Shown here: positions 25,387 through 34,075 of the stretch, piece by piece | How positions within the stretch are numbered: the stretch's first letter is position 1 | Layout: each line of letters starts with the position of its first letter | Assembly: GCA_032055545.1 (NCBI GenBank) | Contig: DAMBQR010000013.1 | Location: forward strand, 1-64,000 | DNA from: Pseudescherichia sp032055545 | GTDB taxonomy: Bacteria > Pseudomonadota > Gammaproteobacteria > Enterobacterales > Enterobacteriaceae | Direction of reading: 5' to 3' | Length of the DNA: 64,000 nucleotides | The notes under the pieces: model-generated | What the model was told of the DNA's origin: nothing | The model's database searches: none | The model's input: the letters and a program-made list of their open reading frames with translations, nothing else | Position numbers and translations under genes: made by a program

Positions 25387-28300
25387 ATGGACAGTAACAC
25401 TTCAGGGTTCGCCGCATACTGGCGCAACTCGCTGGCGGATGCGGAGTTCGGCAAGGGGACGTTTGAGCGTAAGGACGTCAGCGGTTTTACCCAGTGGGAA
25501 GATACGCAATCAGCACGGTTAAGCGAGGATATCGTCACCTCACTCTTTGCAGGCGAGCGGGAGGATGTCAAAACGGTAGAGGTCATGCTGCGGCCCCACG
25601 TCTACTTCCGGCTGCTACAGCATGGCAAGGATCGCACCGCGGGCGCACCGGAGGTGATTACTCCGCTAGTGACATCAGCGATGGTGAACCGCGAAGGCTT
25701 TTTATTCCCCACCCCCGCAACCTCCATTCCCCGCGATCTGCTTGAGCCGCTGCCCAAAGGGTCGTTCTCTATCGGCGAAATCTCCTGTTACGACCGATAC
25801 AAAACCACCCATCCCTCGGTCTCTGCCAGCGTCGATGAGTTCGATGCCGACGCTGAAACCGAGGAGGAGCGGGAAACGCGCCATGCTCGCTACTATCAGA
25901 CATGGCAGCACTACCTGGAAGATGCAGAGAGGCTGCTGAACGCCGTCGCCGGATCCGCGCTGGTTAACGCCGACCAGTACGAACCGGCTGGCTATGGCTA
26001 TCTGGTGAAGAAGACCCAGCCCGGCGGGGCCAGCTTCCATATCCTTGGCCTCTACGATCATCTGCTGGTCAGCAAAAAGGACGTGCCGCTGTTCGAGCGC
26101 TTTGCCTCGCAGGAAAACGTCCCGACCGAGCGGTTGCTGACCCCTGGCGCGAAGTTCAGCGAGCGGCTGGGCCACTCGGGGGACCGGTTCCCGCTGGCAG
26201 AGGCCCAGCGCGATGCGTTGAGTCATTTTCTGGATAGCAGGGATGGCGACATCCTGGCCGTTAATGGGCCTCCCGGCACGGGTAAAACCACGCTGCTGCT
26301 CTCTATCATCGCCACCCAGTGGGCGAGGGCCGCGCTGGAGCAGGGCGAGCCGCCGGTTATCGTGGCGACCTCCACTAACAACCAGGCGGTTACCAATATC
26401 ATCGAGGCCTTCGGAAAGGATTTTACGACCGGATCCGGACCGATGGCGGGACGGTGGCTGCCGGAGGTTAACAGCTTCGGGGCCTATTTCCCGTCACGCA
26501 GCAGAAGCGCCGAGGCCGCCAAAAAGTATCAAACCGAAGAGTTCTTCAACCGCGTAGAATCCAAAGAGTACATGGAGGATGCGCAGGCGTTCTATCTCAG
26601 CAGAGCCAGAGCCGCTTTCCCCGGTGAAGGATGCGAGACTCCGGAAGCCATTGTTACGCTGCTCCACGGTCGGTTGCAGGCGCAGCTGAATAAGCTGGAA
26701 ACGCTTAAGGCCGCATGGCAGACGCTGAGCCAGGACCGAGAGCAGAGAGCAGCGATTGCCGATAACATCGAACAGTATCTCGCCGATAAGACGCAGCTGC
26801 TCACCGGGCAGGCACATGAGATTGAAACGCTCACCAGTGCCAGAGCGGCCTGGCATGACTACCGTGCTAAAGAGTCGCTGATCTACTCCCTGTTCTCATG
26901 GATCCCGGCCATCCGCAGCAAGCGGTTCTATATGATCAAGCAGCATCTGGAACCTAAGCTGGAGCGGCCGATGGAGGGGAGCGAGTGGGGCGATATCGAA
27001 GGGATAGACAGCTCTATCAAGACGCTGCTCGATGCCGCAGAGAGTGCCCATCGCCAGTATCAGCAGCAAATAGATACAGCTCAACAGGCCGTACTTAAGG
27101 AGAGCAGGGCGGCGCAGACGTGGCGGGAGCATATACGCGAGCTGGGCTATACCGGCGATGACGAACTGAGTTTTGCCCAGGCCGATGCGCTGGCGGATAC
27201 GCAGATCCGCTTCCCTGCGTTCCTGCTGACGACCCACTACTGGGAAGGGCGCTGGCTGATGGATATGGCGAAAATTAGCGATCCGGTAGCGGAGAAGCGC
27301 AAGACCGGGGCGGGCACCGTCAAGCCGCGCTGGCAGCGCAGGATGAAGCTGACCCCCTGCGTGGTAATGACCTGCTACATGCTGCCCGGTCACATGAAGG
27401 TATCGGAGCACAAGGGGCAGAAAGGGTGGGAGGCGAACTATCTCTACAACTTTGTGGATCTACTGATCGTCGATGAGGCGGGGCAGGTATTGCCTGAAGT
27501 AGCCGCCGCGTCATTTGCGTTATCGAAGAAGGCGCTGGTGATCGGCGATACCAAGCAGATCGCCCCGATCTGGAGTATTTTGCCAGCCATCGACGTGGGC
27601 AATATGCTGGCGGAGAAGCTGCTGACGGGCGATACCCAGGAGGAGATAACTGAAGCCTATGCGCAGATTGCGGAAACGGGTAAAAGCGCCGCGTCCGGCA
27701 GCGTGATGAGAGTCGCCCAGCTGGCCTCGCGCTATCAGTACGATCCTGAGTTGGAGCGCGGGATGTATCTGTATGAGCACCGCCGCTGCTTCGACGACAT
27801 CATCGGCTACTGCAACGCGCTCTGCTATCACGGCAAGCTCCAGCCTAAAAGGGAAGACAAGGCACCCGCGCTGCTTCCTGCCATGGGCTATCTGCATATC
27901 GATGGCAAAGGCGAGCTGGCCAGCAGCGGCAGCCGCTACAATGCCCTGGAGGCTGACACCCTCGCCGCCTGGCTGATAGATAACCGGGAGCGCATTGAGA
28001 GCCACTACGGTAAATCCATCCAGCAGGTGGTGGGGATCGTGACGCCGTTCAGCGCCCAGGTCTCCACCATCAGGCAGGCGCTGGGTAACCACGGGCTTTC
28101 CACCGGCAGCGGTGAACATACCCTGACCGTCGGGACGGTGCACTCCCTGCAAGGGGCTGAGCGAGCCATCGTGATCTTCTCCCCGGTCTACTCCAAGCAT
28201 GAGGACGGTGGGTTTATCGACAGCGACAGCAGCATGCTGAACGTAGCCGTCTCCCGAGCGAAGGATAGCTTCCTGGTCTTTGGCGATATGGATCTGTTTG

Positions 28301-28899
28301 AGGTTCAGCCGGCTTCATCCCCGCGTGGGCTGCTCAAGAAGTACCTGTTTGCCGATGAGAACAACGCTCTCTATTTTGCCTACAAGAAGCGCAAAGATTT
28401 AGAGAGCAGAGAGACGCAGGTTTACACCCTGCACGGCGTTGAGCAGCACGATAGCTTCCTCAACCAGACGCTGGAGAAGGCCGAGAAGCAGATTACGATT
28501 GTCTCACCGTGGCTGACCTGGCAGAAGCTGGAGGAGACAGGCTTTTTAGCATCAATGCTACAGGCTCGCGAGCGAGGCATTGATATTACTGTGGTGACGG
28601 ATAAAAGCTACAACACGGCTGATAAGGACTATGAGAAACGGCAGGAGAAGAAGCAGAATCTGACGGCGGCGCTAGAACAGCTGGAAGCCATTGGCATCGC
28701 CACCAGGCTGGTAGATCGCGTGCACAGTAAGATCGTTATCGGTGATGATGGCCTGCTGTGCGTCGGATCGTTTAACTGGTTTAGTGCGACGCGTGAGGCG
28801 AAGTATGAAAAATATGATACCTCAATGGTCTACGACGGCGGTAACCTGAAGCGGGAGATCGAGGCGATTAATAACAGCCTTGCGAGACGGCAGGCCTGA
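25387..28899 (+). CDS. SF1 (Upf1-like) helicase fused to PLD nuclease-like domain
   Basis: A protein of about 1170 aa. Walker A GPPGTGKTT lies near residue 300, followed by a long coiled-coil insert. The Walker B is VDEAGQVLPE, GDTKQIAPIW is motif III, GTVHSLQGAE is motif V, and NVAVSRAKDSF is motif VI of Upf1-type helicases. The C-terminal 150 residues form a PLD-like domain: IVSPWLTW, then HSKIVIGDDG with GSFNW. One full HxK motif is visible. The ATG at 25387 is preferred (AGGA six bases upstream) over 25363. Helicase-PLD fusions occur in phage-defence islands, and this gene stands alone beside one, so a single-gene antiphage function is possible. The GC content is higher than that of the Dpd genes. 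Confidence 0.8.
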   Translation: MDSNTSGFAAYWRNSLADAEFGKGTFERKDVSGFTQWEDTQSARLSEDIVTSLFAGEREDVKTVEVMLRPHVYFRLLQHGKDRTAGAPEVITPLVTSAMVNREGFLFPTPATSIPRDLLEPLPKGSFSIGEISCYDRYKTTHPSVSASVDEFDADAETEEERETRHARYYQTWQHYLEDAERLLNAVAGSALVNADQYEPAGYGYLVKKTQPGGASFHILGLYDHLLVSKKDVPLFERFASQENVPTERLLTPGAKFSERLGHSGDRFPLAEAQRDALSHFLDSRDGDILAVNGPPGTGKTTLLLSIIATQWARAALEQGEPPVIVATSTNNQAVTNIIEAFGKDFTTGSGPMAGRWLPEVNSFGAYFPSRSRSAEAAKKYQTEEFFNRVESKEYMEDAQAFYLSRARAAFPGEGCETPEAIVTLLHGRLQAQLNKLETLKAAWQTLSQDREQRAAIADNIEQYLADKTQLLTGQAHEIETLTSARAAWHDYRAKESLIYSLFSWIPAIRSKRFYMIKQHLEPKLERPMEGSEWGDIEGIDSSIKTLLDAAESAHRQYQQQIDTAQQAVLKESRAAQTWREHIRELGYTGDDELSFAQADALADTQIRFPAFLLTTHYWEGRWLMDMAKISDPVAEKRKTGAGTVKPRWQRRMKLTPCVVMTCYMLPGHMKVSEHKGQKGWEANYLYNFVDLLIVDEAGQVLPEVAAASFALSKKALVIGDTKQIAPIWSILPAIDVGNMLAEKLLTGDTQEEITEAYAQIAETGKSAASGSVMRVAQLASRYQYDPELERGMYLYEHRRCFDDIIGYCNALCYHGKLQPKREDKAPALLPAMGYLHIDGKGELASSGSRYNALEADTLAAWLIDNRERIESHYGKSIQQVVGIVTPFSAQVSTIRQALGNHGLSTGSGEHTLTVGTVHSLQGAERAIVIFSPVYSKHEDGGFIDSDSSMLNVAVSRAKDSFLVFGDMDLFEVQPASSPRGLLKKYLFADENNALYFAYKKRKDLESRETQVYTLHGVEQHDSFLNQTLEKAEKQITIVSPWLTWQKLEETGFLASMLQARERGIDITVVTDKSYNTADKDYEKRQEKKQNLTAALEQLEAIGIATRLVDRVHSKIVIGDDGLLCVGSFNWFSATREAKYEKYDTSMVYDGGNLKREIEAINNSLARRQA

Positions 28900-28909
28900 T
28901 CGGCTATTT

Positions 28910-28951
28910 CAAACCACCTTGCTCAAACCTTGCCCTGGGTAAGGTGGTTTG
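28910..28951 (+). terminator. hairpin after helicase-PLD gene
   Basis: CAAACCACCTT (28910-28920) and AAGGTGGTTTG (28941-28951) are a perfect 11-bp inverted repeat with a 20-base loop, ten bases after the stop and between convergent genes. No T-run follows, so terminator function is likely but not certain. Confidence 0.5.
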
Positions 28952-28960
28952 CACTAATAT

Positions 28961-29548
28961 TTACTGCACATTTTTTATAAGCCAGGCATCGTGCAGCCAT
29001 TTTTCTGTTTTACGATGGCCAGGAAAGTTGATCCAGACAATATCTCTTTCAAAGGTAATTGCTTGTCTGTCACTGCCCACGACGACCCAGAACCAACGCC
29101 CATCAGCGCGATTGCGCATTTTTACTTTCATTCCAGGAATAGTGATATCGATGTTTGTTTCCCCCCGAGTGAGAGTAATGGTTTCGTTATGGGGCTTTAT
29201 CCAGTGCAGCTCCATATTATTCAGCAGATCCGGGGCAATTATCGCGAGTAAAAGCTCGGACGCTTTTTTAGCCTCTTCCTGTGAAGGCAGGTCTGAACAA
29301 TAAAAAGAAGCATCCATATGGGTGAAACCCTTTATGCACCCCCTATTGCCGATTATGATACTAAAATGTTCTCCTCCTGGCGTAGGCTTGAGGGTGTTTT
29401 CGGGTTGAAAGCGGATAAGTTCTGCTGGCTCTTGATCAACCTCAATTAAACGTCGAGAAACCTCTTTATAGCCTGACGGTATTAGAGATTTTACAGCGGC
29501 TGATAAAGGCTGTGCTGCTGCCGGTTTTTCTGAAAATGATGTGAACAT
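28961..29548 (-). CDS. hypothetical protein, 195 aa
   Basis: I do not recognise a named family. The protein is soluble, without signal peptide. The N-terminal third is Pro/Ala/Ser-containing, the middle holds GFTHMDASFYCSDLPSQEE, and a beta-rich end carries RWFWVVVG. A ribosome site AGGAAA lies before the ATG. It is followed by the thiolase operon on the same strand but separated by only 51 bp from the thiolase end, so it may be read as the last gene of that operon. Confidence 0.65.
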   Translation of the reverse strand: MFTSFSEKPAAAQPLSAAVKSLIPSGYKEVSRRLIEVDQEPAELIRFQPENTLKPTPGGEHFSIIIGNRGCIKGFTHMDASFYCSDLPSQEEAKKASELLLAIIAPDLLNNMELHWIKPHNETITLTRGETNIDITIPGMKVKMRNRADGRWFWVVVGSDRQAITFERDIVWINFPGHRKTEKWLHDAWLIKNVQ

Positions 29549-29599
29549 ATAATTTCCTTTGATTTCTTATCCATTTCGCCAGGCCTGAGGTCGTCAGGC

Positions 29600-30805
29600 T
29601 TAGAGTCGTTCAATTAAAATAGCGCTACCCTGACCAACGCCGACGCACATTGTACAAAGCGCATATTTCTCGCTGGTGCGCAGCAGCTGATAAAACGCCG
29701 TTGTAATAAGGCGGATCCCGCTGGCTGCCAGAGGGTGGCCGAGGGCAATCGCTCCGCCGTTAGGGTTGACCCAGGGGGCATCATCAGGTAATCCGAGCTG
29801 CCGAAGTACGGCAAGCGACTGGGCGGCAAAGGCTTCGTTAATCTCAATGACGCCTATGTTGTCCAGGGTCAGCCCGGTCTGCTGCAAAAGCTTTTGTACG
29901 GCGGGCACGGGTCCCATGCCCATGATGCGAGGATGTACTCCCGCAGCGGCGGAAGCGATAATTCTCGCCCTCGGGTTCAACCCGTAACGTCTTGCCGAAA
30001 ATTCACTGGCCAGAAGCATAGCGCCAGCGCCGTCGTTGATGCCGGAAGCGTTTCCTGCTGTGACGGTTCCATCATGACTCGTGACAGGCCTCAGGCTCGC
30101 TAGCTTCTCCCGGGTTGTTTCGCGGGGATGCTCATCCTTTCTCAGAACGTTATCAGTGACGCCTTTCACCGGTGGAAGAGATACAGGCGTAAGTTCGTCT
30201 GCAAAATAGCCATATTGATACCCCTGTGCGACTCGTTGTTGGCTACGCAGGGCAAAAGCATCCTGATCGTCACGAGAGACATGATATTGAGCGGCCACCG
30301 CTTCAGCCGTCTCCGGCATGGTATCCACCCCAAAGCGTTCACGTATTTTGGGATTAATAAACCGCCATCCCATAGTCGTATCTTCTATCCGCAGCGAGCG
30401 AGAAAATGCAGACTCTGCTTTCCCAATAACGAACGGTGCCCGCGACATATTTTCTACGCCGCCAACCAGGAGAAGATTGGCTTCTCCAGATTTGATGGCA
30501 CGAGACGCATAGGTGACTGCATCCAGCCCTGAAGCACATAGCCGGTTTAACGTAAGAGCAGGAGCGCTTTCAGGGAGCCCAGCCAATAGCGACGCCATTC
30601 TTGCCACATTACGATTGTCTTCACCCGCCTGATTTGCGCAGCCAACTATGATGTCGTCAACTGCTGACCAGTCAACGGTCGGGTTGCGTTCGACCAGAGC
30701 TTTTATGGGTATCGCTGCCAGATCGTCTGTTCGTATCGTTGATAAAGCGCCGCCGTATCTTCCAAAGGGAGTACGTAGAGCATCGCATATCAGTGCGTAT
30801 TCCAT
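29600..30805 (-). CDS. acetyl-CoA acyltransferase (thiolase, PcaF/PaaJ-like)
   Basis: A 401-aa thiolase. The nucleophile Cys is in LNRLCASGLDAV, the His in INEAFAAQ, and the second Cys in MCVGVGQG. The usual GHPLGASG loop reads GHPLAASG, a Gly-to-Ala change at a conserved place. It starts at 30805 (AGGAG upstream, MEYALICDALRTPFG). Family members cleave or form beta-ketoacyl-CoA; close relatives work on beta-ketoadipyl-CoA. No phenylacetate or protocatechuate genes are nearby. Its place at the end of an operon with an AfsA-like protein suggests that it provides or trims a beta-ketoacyl precursor (inference). Confidence 0.85.
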   Translation of the reverse strand: MEYALICDALRTPFGRYGGALSTIRTDDLAAIPIKALVERNPTVDWSAVDDIIVGCANQAGEDNRNVARMASLLAGLPESAPALTLNRLCASGLDAVTYASRAIKSGEANLLLVGGVENMSRAPFVIGKAESAFSRSLRIEDTTMGWRFINPKIRERFGVDTMPETAEAVAAQYHVSRDDQDAFALRSQQRVAQGYQYGYFADELTPVSLPPVKGVTDNVLRKDEHPRETTREKLASLRPVTSHDGTVTAGNASGINDGAGAMLLASEFSARRYGLNPRARIIASAAAGVHPRIMGMGPVPAVQKLLQQTGLTLDNIGVIEINEAFAAQSLAVLRQLGLPDDAPWVNPNGGAIALGHPLAASGIRLITTAFYQLLRTSEKYALCTMCVGVGQGSAILIERL

Positions 30806-30818
30806 TTCTGCTCCTTGT

Positions 30819-31319
30819 TTACCGGGATTTATCTGTAAAATCGGGTAGGCCAATGAAAATAAATAGAACAATAGTCATAAGCAGCATATTCATATGCACT
30901 CCTGTGAACGCCCCTTGTTTTATCCAGTAGCCAAACCATGTCCCGCCGCAAAGAAAGCCAAACCAGTGAATCGAAAAGAGTGTCAGTGCAACATTGGTCA
31001 TTCTTATTGCTGAGCGCTCAGTAATTTTACCTGCTAATACCCTAAGGAATGCATAGGCAGAAATCCAAAAGGCTATAACAATAATAAGTTGATAGGTCAC
31101 AATGCACTTTAACAGTAGGGCGCCGTATCCGGCAGGCCATGCCCGCCATCGTAAGCCGAGTCCTAAAAGTGGCTCGTTTTTAAGTAATGACATAGTGACA
31201 GTGTTCTCGATATTAGAGATATTAGTTCCCGCATCAAAAATGTTATTAAATACAATTGAGCTCATCCAGAACGCCATGCCTGCCATAATGACTAATTTAG
31301 CCAGTATTCTTGATCTCAT
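30819..31319 (-). CDS. DUF2165-like membrane protein
   Basis: A 166-aa protein with four predicted membrane helices. The CGGTWFGYWIKQ segment near the third loop matches the GGEWF...W pattern of DUF2165 proteins. The ATG at 31319 is chosen; a GTG at 31328 would add three residues. It lies 22 bp after the HAD gene and 13 bp before the thiolase, clearly inside the operon. Function unknown. Confidence 0.65.
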   Translation of the reverse strand: MRSRILAKLVIMAGMAFWMSSIVFNNIFDAGTNISNIENTVTMSLLKNEPLLGLGLRWRAWPAGYGALLLKCIVTYQLIIVIAFWISAYAFLRVLAGKITERSAIRMTNVALTLFSIHWFGFLCGGTWFGYWIKQGAFTGVHMNMLLMTIVLFIFIGLPDFTDKSR

Positions 31320-31341
31320 TGTTTCCACCGTAGTAACAGAG

Positions 31342-32001
31342 TTAGGGGTAAATCACAGGCCACCCGCGTTGTCGTGCAATGGATATAAGCCTGCTATCGC
31401 TGGTTGCTACGACGTGAGGGTGGCCCATAATTTCTAAAAAAGCTAAATCTGAAAGATGATCGCCAAAAGCAGCGCAGTTAATTGGGTCTGCGTTACGCTG
31501 GTGTAAAAACGTCAATACTGCGTGCCGCTTCCCTTGCCCAATCATGGGTTCACCTTCGATCTCACCGGTATAGTTGCCTGCAGCATCGCAAATCAATCGT
31601 GTAGCCAGGCAATATGCAACATGTAGATGTTTGGCCAAGGGTTGAATAAAATCTAATGCTGAGCCTGATACAAATACAGGTTCAAAGCCATTTCTTCTGC
31701 ACTTATCAAATTCAACCATGACATTTTCTATTATGTATGCGTTTTTGCTAACCAATCTCCTTGTAATATGTTTTTTAGCCAGGGCCTGAACCGCAAGTTG
31801 CGGCAGTCCATGCAGTTCTTTGTAGAAGGCTCTATTGACAACATCGCGTTCAACTCCGCTACTCCTCAAAATTTGCAGTCTTTTTCTTATGGCTGCTGAA
31901 TTAATATTGGGAAAGTGATGGCTAATCGCTTCAAGAACAGAGAACATACTTTTTTCATTAATGATGGTCTCATCTACATCAAAAAATGCGTATCTATTCA
32001 T
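31342..32001 (-). CDS. HAD-IB family phosphatase
   Basis: A 219-aa SerB-like HAD hydrolase: motif I FFDVDETI (Asp nucleophile), motif II VFVSGSA, a Lys in GQGKRHAV, and motif IV FGDHLSD. It starts at 32001, five bases after the AfsA-like gene stops. HAD-IB enzymes dephosphorylate small metabolites. In methylenomycin-furan synthesis a HAD phosphatase (MmfP) follows the AfsA-type condensing enzyme, so removal of phosphate from a butenolide or furan intermediate is the natural guess here (inference). Confidence 0.8.
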   Translation of the reverse strand: MNRYAFFDVDETIINEKSMFSVLEAISHHFPNINSAAIRKRLQILRSSGVERDVVNRAFYKELHGLPQLAVQALAKKHITRRLVSKNAYIIENVMVEFDKCRRNGFEPVFVSGSALDFIQPLAKHLHVAYCLATRLICDAAGNYTGEIEGEPMIGQGKRHAVLTFLHQRNADPINCAAFGDHLSDLAFLEIMGHPHVVATSDSRLISIARQRGWPVIYP

Positions 32002-32008
32002 CGCTGCC

Positions 32009-32716
32009 CTATATCGCTGCCGTTTTAAAAAGTCGTTGGCAGGCAGAAGTAGCTTTATGGTTTTCAATGGATGCTATTTTTTCGCTGCTATAGTATGTAT
32101 GTTTCATCTCCATGGAAAAGACAACTCTGTCGGCTTGAATGACTTCAACGTCTGCGCAGAACGTTATGCTCTCACGCTGCTCGTCCTTAACCGCTGACTG
32201 TCTTCTATAGCGAACCTTTGCCGGTAGTGGAAAAACAAAAGAGAGAAAGTTACAGTTCATTTGATTTATTGCGCCATAACGCTCTTTGGCAAAGTCATGG
32301 TGTGAAAAGTAGTCCATGGCAACGGCAATGAACATCTGCCTGCATGCCTCTATTAGAATCATTCCCTGAACATGCAGGCCAGTAAGATGATCAAGAACAA
32401 GTTCGGCATCATCGTCAAGTATCAACTGTGACTCGTAAGTATTCTCATTGATTTTAAAAGGCGTTGATATAAGACAGTTTTCAGGCCTGCTTTTATGAGT
32501 GATATGGCAGGGGGCAGGGTGGTTGTAATAAAGTAGATTAATATTATTATTTACGGCTATTTTTTGTAACGCATCCAGCTCTTTTCTCGATAATCCAAGC
32601 CCCGTAAACATCAACGTGCCGCGAAATCGATGAGGATTGCGTATAAAATCCGTAAAGGAGACATTGTCGGTTTTTTGGTAAAATGCGCTGAATTTATCAC
32701 CAATAATAACTTTCAT
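32009..32716 (-). CDS. AfsA-like hotdog-domain protein
   Basis: A 235-aa protein with the AfsA hotdog signature DHLTGLHVQGMILIEACRQ in its centre and a preceding HKSRPENCLIS segment that matches the second AfsA repeat. AfsA enzymes of Streptomyces join a beta-ketoacyl chain to dihydroxyacetone phosphate, the first step to gamma-butyrolactone and furan signals. The start is 32716, with GGAGGT five bases upstream. At 235 residues it is shorter than the usual two-domain AfsA (about 300), so the first hotdog may be reduced. Operon partners are an exporter, phosphatase and thiolase, and a TetR regulator is divergent. Confidence 0.75.
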   Translation of the reverse strand: MKVIIGDKFSAFYQKTDNVSFTDFIRNPHRFRGTLMFTGLGLSRKELDALQKIAVNNNINLLYYNHPAPCHITHKSRPENCLISTPFKINENTYESQLILDDDAELVLDHLTGLHVQGMILIEACRQMFIAVAMDYFSHHDFAKERYGAINQMNCNFLSFVFPLPAKVRYRRQSAVKDEQRESITFCADVEVIQADRVVFSMEMKHTYYSSEKIASIENHKATSACQRLFKTAAI

Positions 32717-32765
32717 AGCGAACCTCCATGCATGGTAAGAGTTTTTGTTATGGCATCCTTTAGCT

Positions 32766-33959
32766 CTAGGCAAGCCTGTCATTTTTGATAAAGAGCGTCA
32801 GAGCCGAAGGGATACCGGCAATGACGGCGAGAATAATCAGCGCGATGGCATAGCTATAGAACATCAATAAGTGCGCAAGCAGAGGCCCAAGACTGGCTCC
32901 TGCAAAAAGGATAAAGGTATAAAGAGAAATTGCCGTTCCTCTGTATTTTGACTCGGCCATATCCCCAATGGCACCCACTAATGACGGGACGCTAAATGCT
33001 CTGCCACCGATGAAAACAATGCTGGTGTATAAGAGTTGCCACTCGTTGCCGTACAGAACCGCCAGACAGGAGAGAATGAGACCCGCAGAGGCAATGAGAA
33101 AGCTCCACCTTACCAGCGCTATTGCGCCAATTTTTGTGATAATCTGCGGGGCCAGTAATGAAAGAAACATAGCTGGCAGCGCAATGAGCCGGGTTGTTAA
33201 GGGATCGATATGGGCAAGAGCGAACCGCGCACCATAGTTTGCATCGAGAAGAATGTAGAATGCGACTAACGCTGACAGTGTGCAGAGGGTACTAATGTAG
33301 AGCCATTTCAGCCGCCTTTCGGTCAGTAACAGGGGGATGTTTTTATATATTTCCGCAAGTGTTTTTATCCGGGACTGTTTTTGCCCATCGCTATTCTCTA
33401 CAGCATAATATATTAATAGCAGAGAGATTATGTACCCTGGGATGACGCTAAACTCAATAACGCCGAACCCGACGTCCTGTAATTTTATTGCATACAGCTG
33501 AGCAACAATACTGGCGGTAAGAAATCCCAGCGACATAAAAGATATTGCTCGCGTTTTTGCGGGTGCACTCAACTTCTCGTTCAGGTAGGCAAGAATAATC
33601 GGCGGGTAAGACGAAGCGGTAATTCCCTGGAGGGCACGAAATAGCAGAAGTTCACCAAAGTGTCTGGATAAACCTACCAGTACGGTAAAGAGGATAAACA
33701 GAACAAAGCCGACAAGCATAATACGTCTGCGGCCGAACCGATCTGATAGAGGGCCGGATAACAGGAACCCTGCCGAATAGCCGATACTGAAAGCGCTACT
33801 GACCCAGCCAGCAAGGCTTGTAGTGCTGTTGAAATGCTGGCTAATTTCTGAAAAAATCGGAATAGGAAGGTAGATTTGACCGACAACGGTCAAGCCTGTG
33901 AGCGCAAAGAGTATGCTTAAAAGCAACGGATGTTGATGTAATCTCTGCCCGGTAATCAT
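32766..33959 (-). CDS. MFS transporter
   Basis: A 397-aa, twelve-helix major facilitator protein. The loop 2-3 motif is DRFGRRRIM. It is the first gene of the minus-strand operon, 49 bp before the AfsA-like gene, and starts with ATG at 33959 behind AAGGAG. By position and by a divergent TetR gene it is probably an exporter of the operon product or of a drug-like compound. Confidence 0.85.
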   Translation of the reverse strand: MITGQRLHQHPLLLSILFALTGLTVVGQIYLPIPIFSEISQHFNSTTSLAGWVSSAFSIGYSAGFLLSGPLSDRFGRRRIMLVGFVLFILFTVLVGLSRHFGELLLFRALQGITASSYPPIILAYLNEKLSAPAKTRAISFMSLGFLTASIVAQLYAIKLQDVGFGVIEFSVIPGYIISLLLIYYAVENSDGQKQSRIKTLAEIYKNIPLLLTERRLKWLYISTLCTLSALVAFYILLDANYGARFALAHIDPLTTRLIALPAMFLSLLAPQIITKIGAIALVRWSFLIASAGLILSCLAVLYGNEWQLLYTSIVFIGGRAFSVPSLVGAIGDMAESKYRGTAISLYTFILFAGASLGPLLAHLLMFYSYAIALIILAVIAGIPSALTLFIKNDRLA

Positions 33960-33975
33960 CGCTTGTTCTCCTTAT

Positions 33976-33992
33976 CGATACGGTCCGTATCG
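33976..33992. promoter_or_regulatory. palindromic operator between MFS and TetR genes
   Basis: CGATACGG-T-CCGTATCG is a perfect 17-bp palindrome, flanked by two copies of TATCGATA (33973-33980, 33993-34000). It lies in the leader of the MFS operon, just downstream of its promoter, as expected for repression by the divergent TetR protein. Confidence 0.75.
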
Positions 33993-34008
33993 TATCGATA
34001 GAGGGCAA

Positions 34009-34035
34009 ATTATACGCGAATTTTAGTTATGTCAA
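34009..34035 (-). promoter_or_regulatory. promoter of the MFS-AfsA operon
   Basis: On the minus strand TTGACA (34030-34035) and TATAAT (34009-34014) both match consensus, but the spacer is 15 bases. A start near 34002 would put the palindrome at about +10 to +26. Confidence 0.55.
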
Positions 34036-34075
34036 GTTGAGTAAGCTTTTTTTTATCGTAGAGTCTGGAGGTTTA

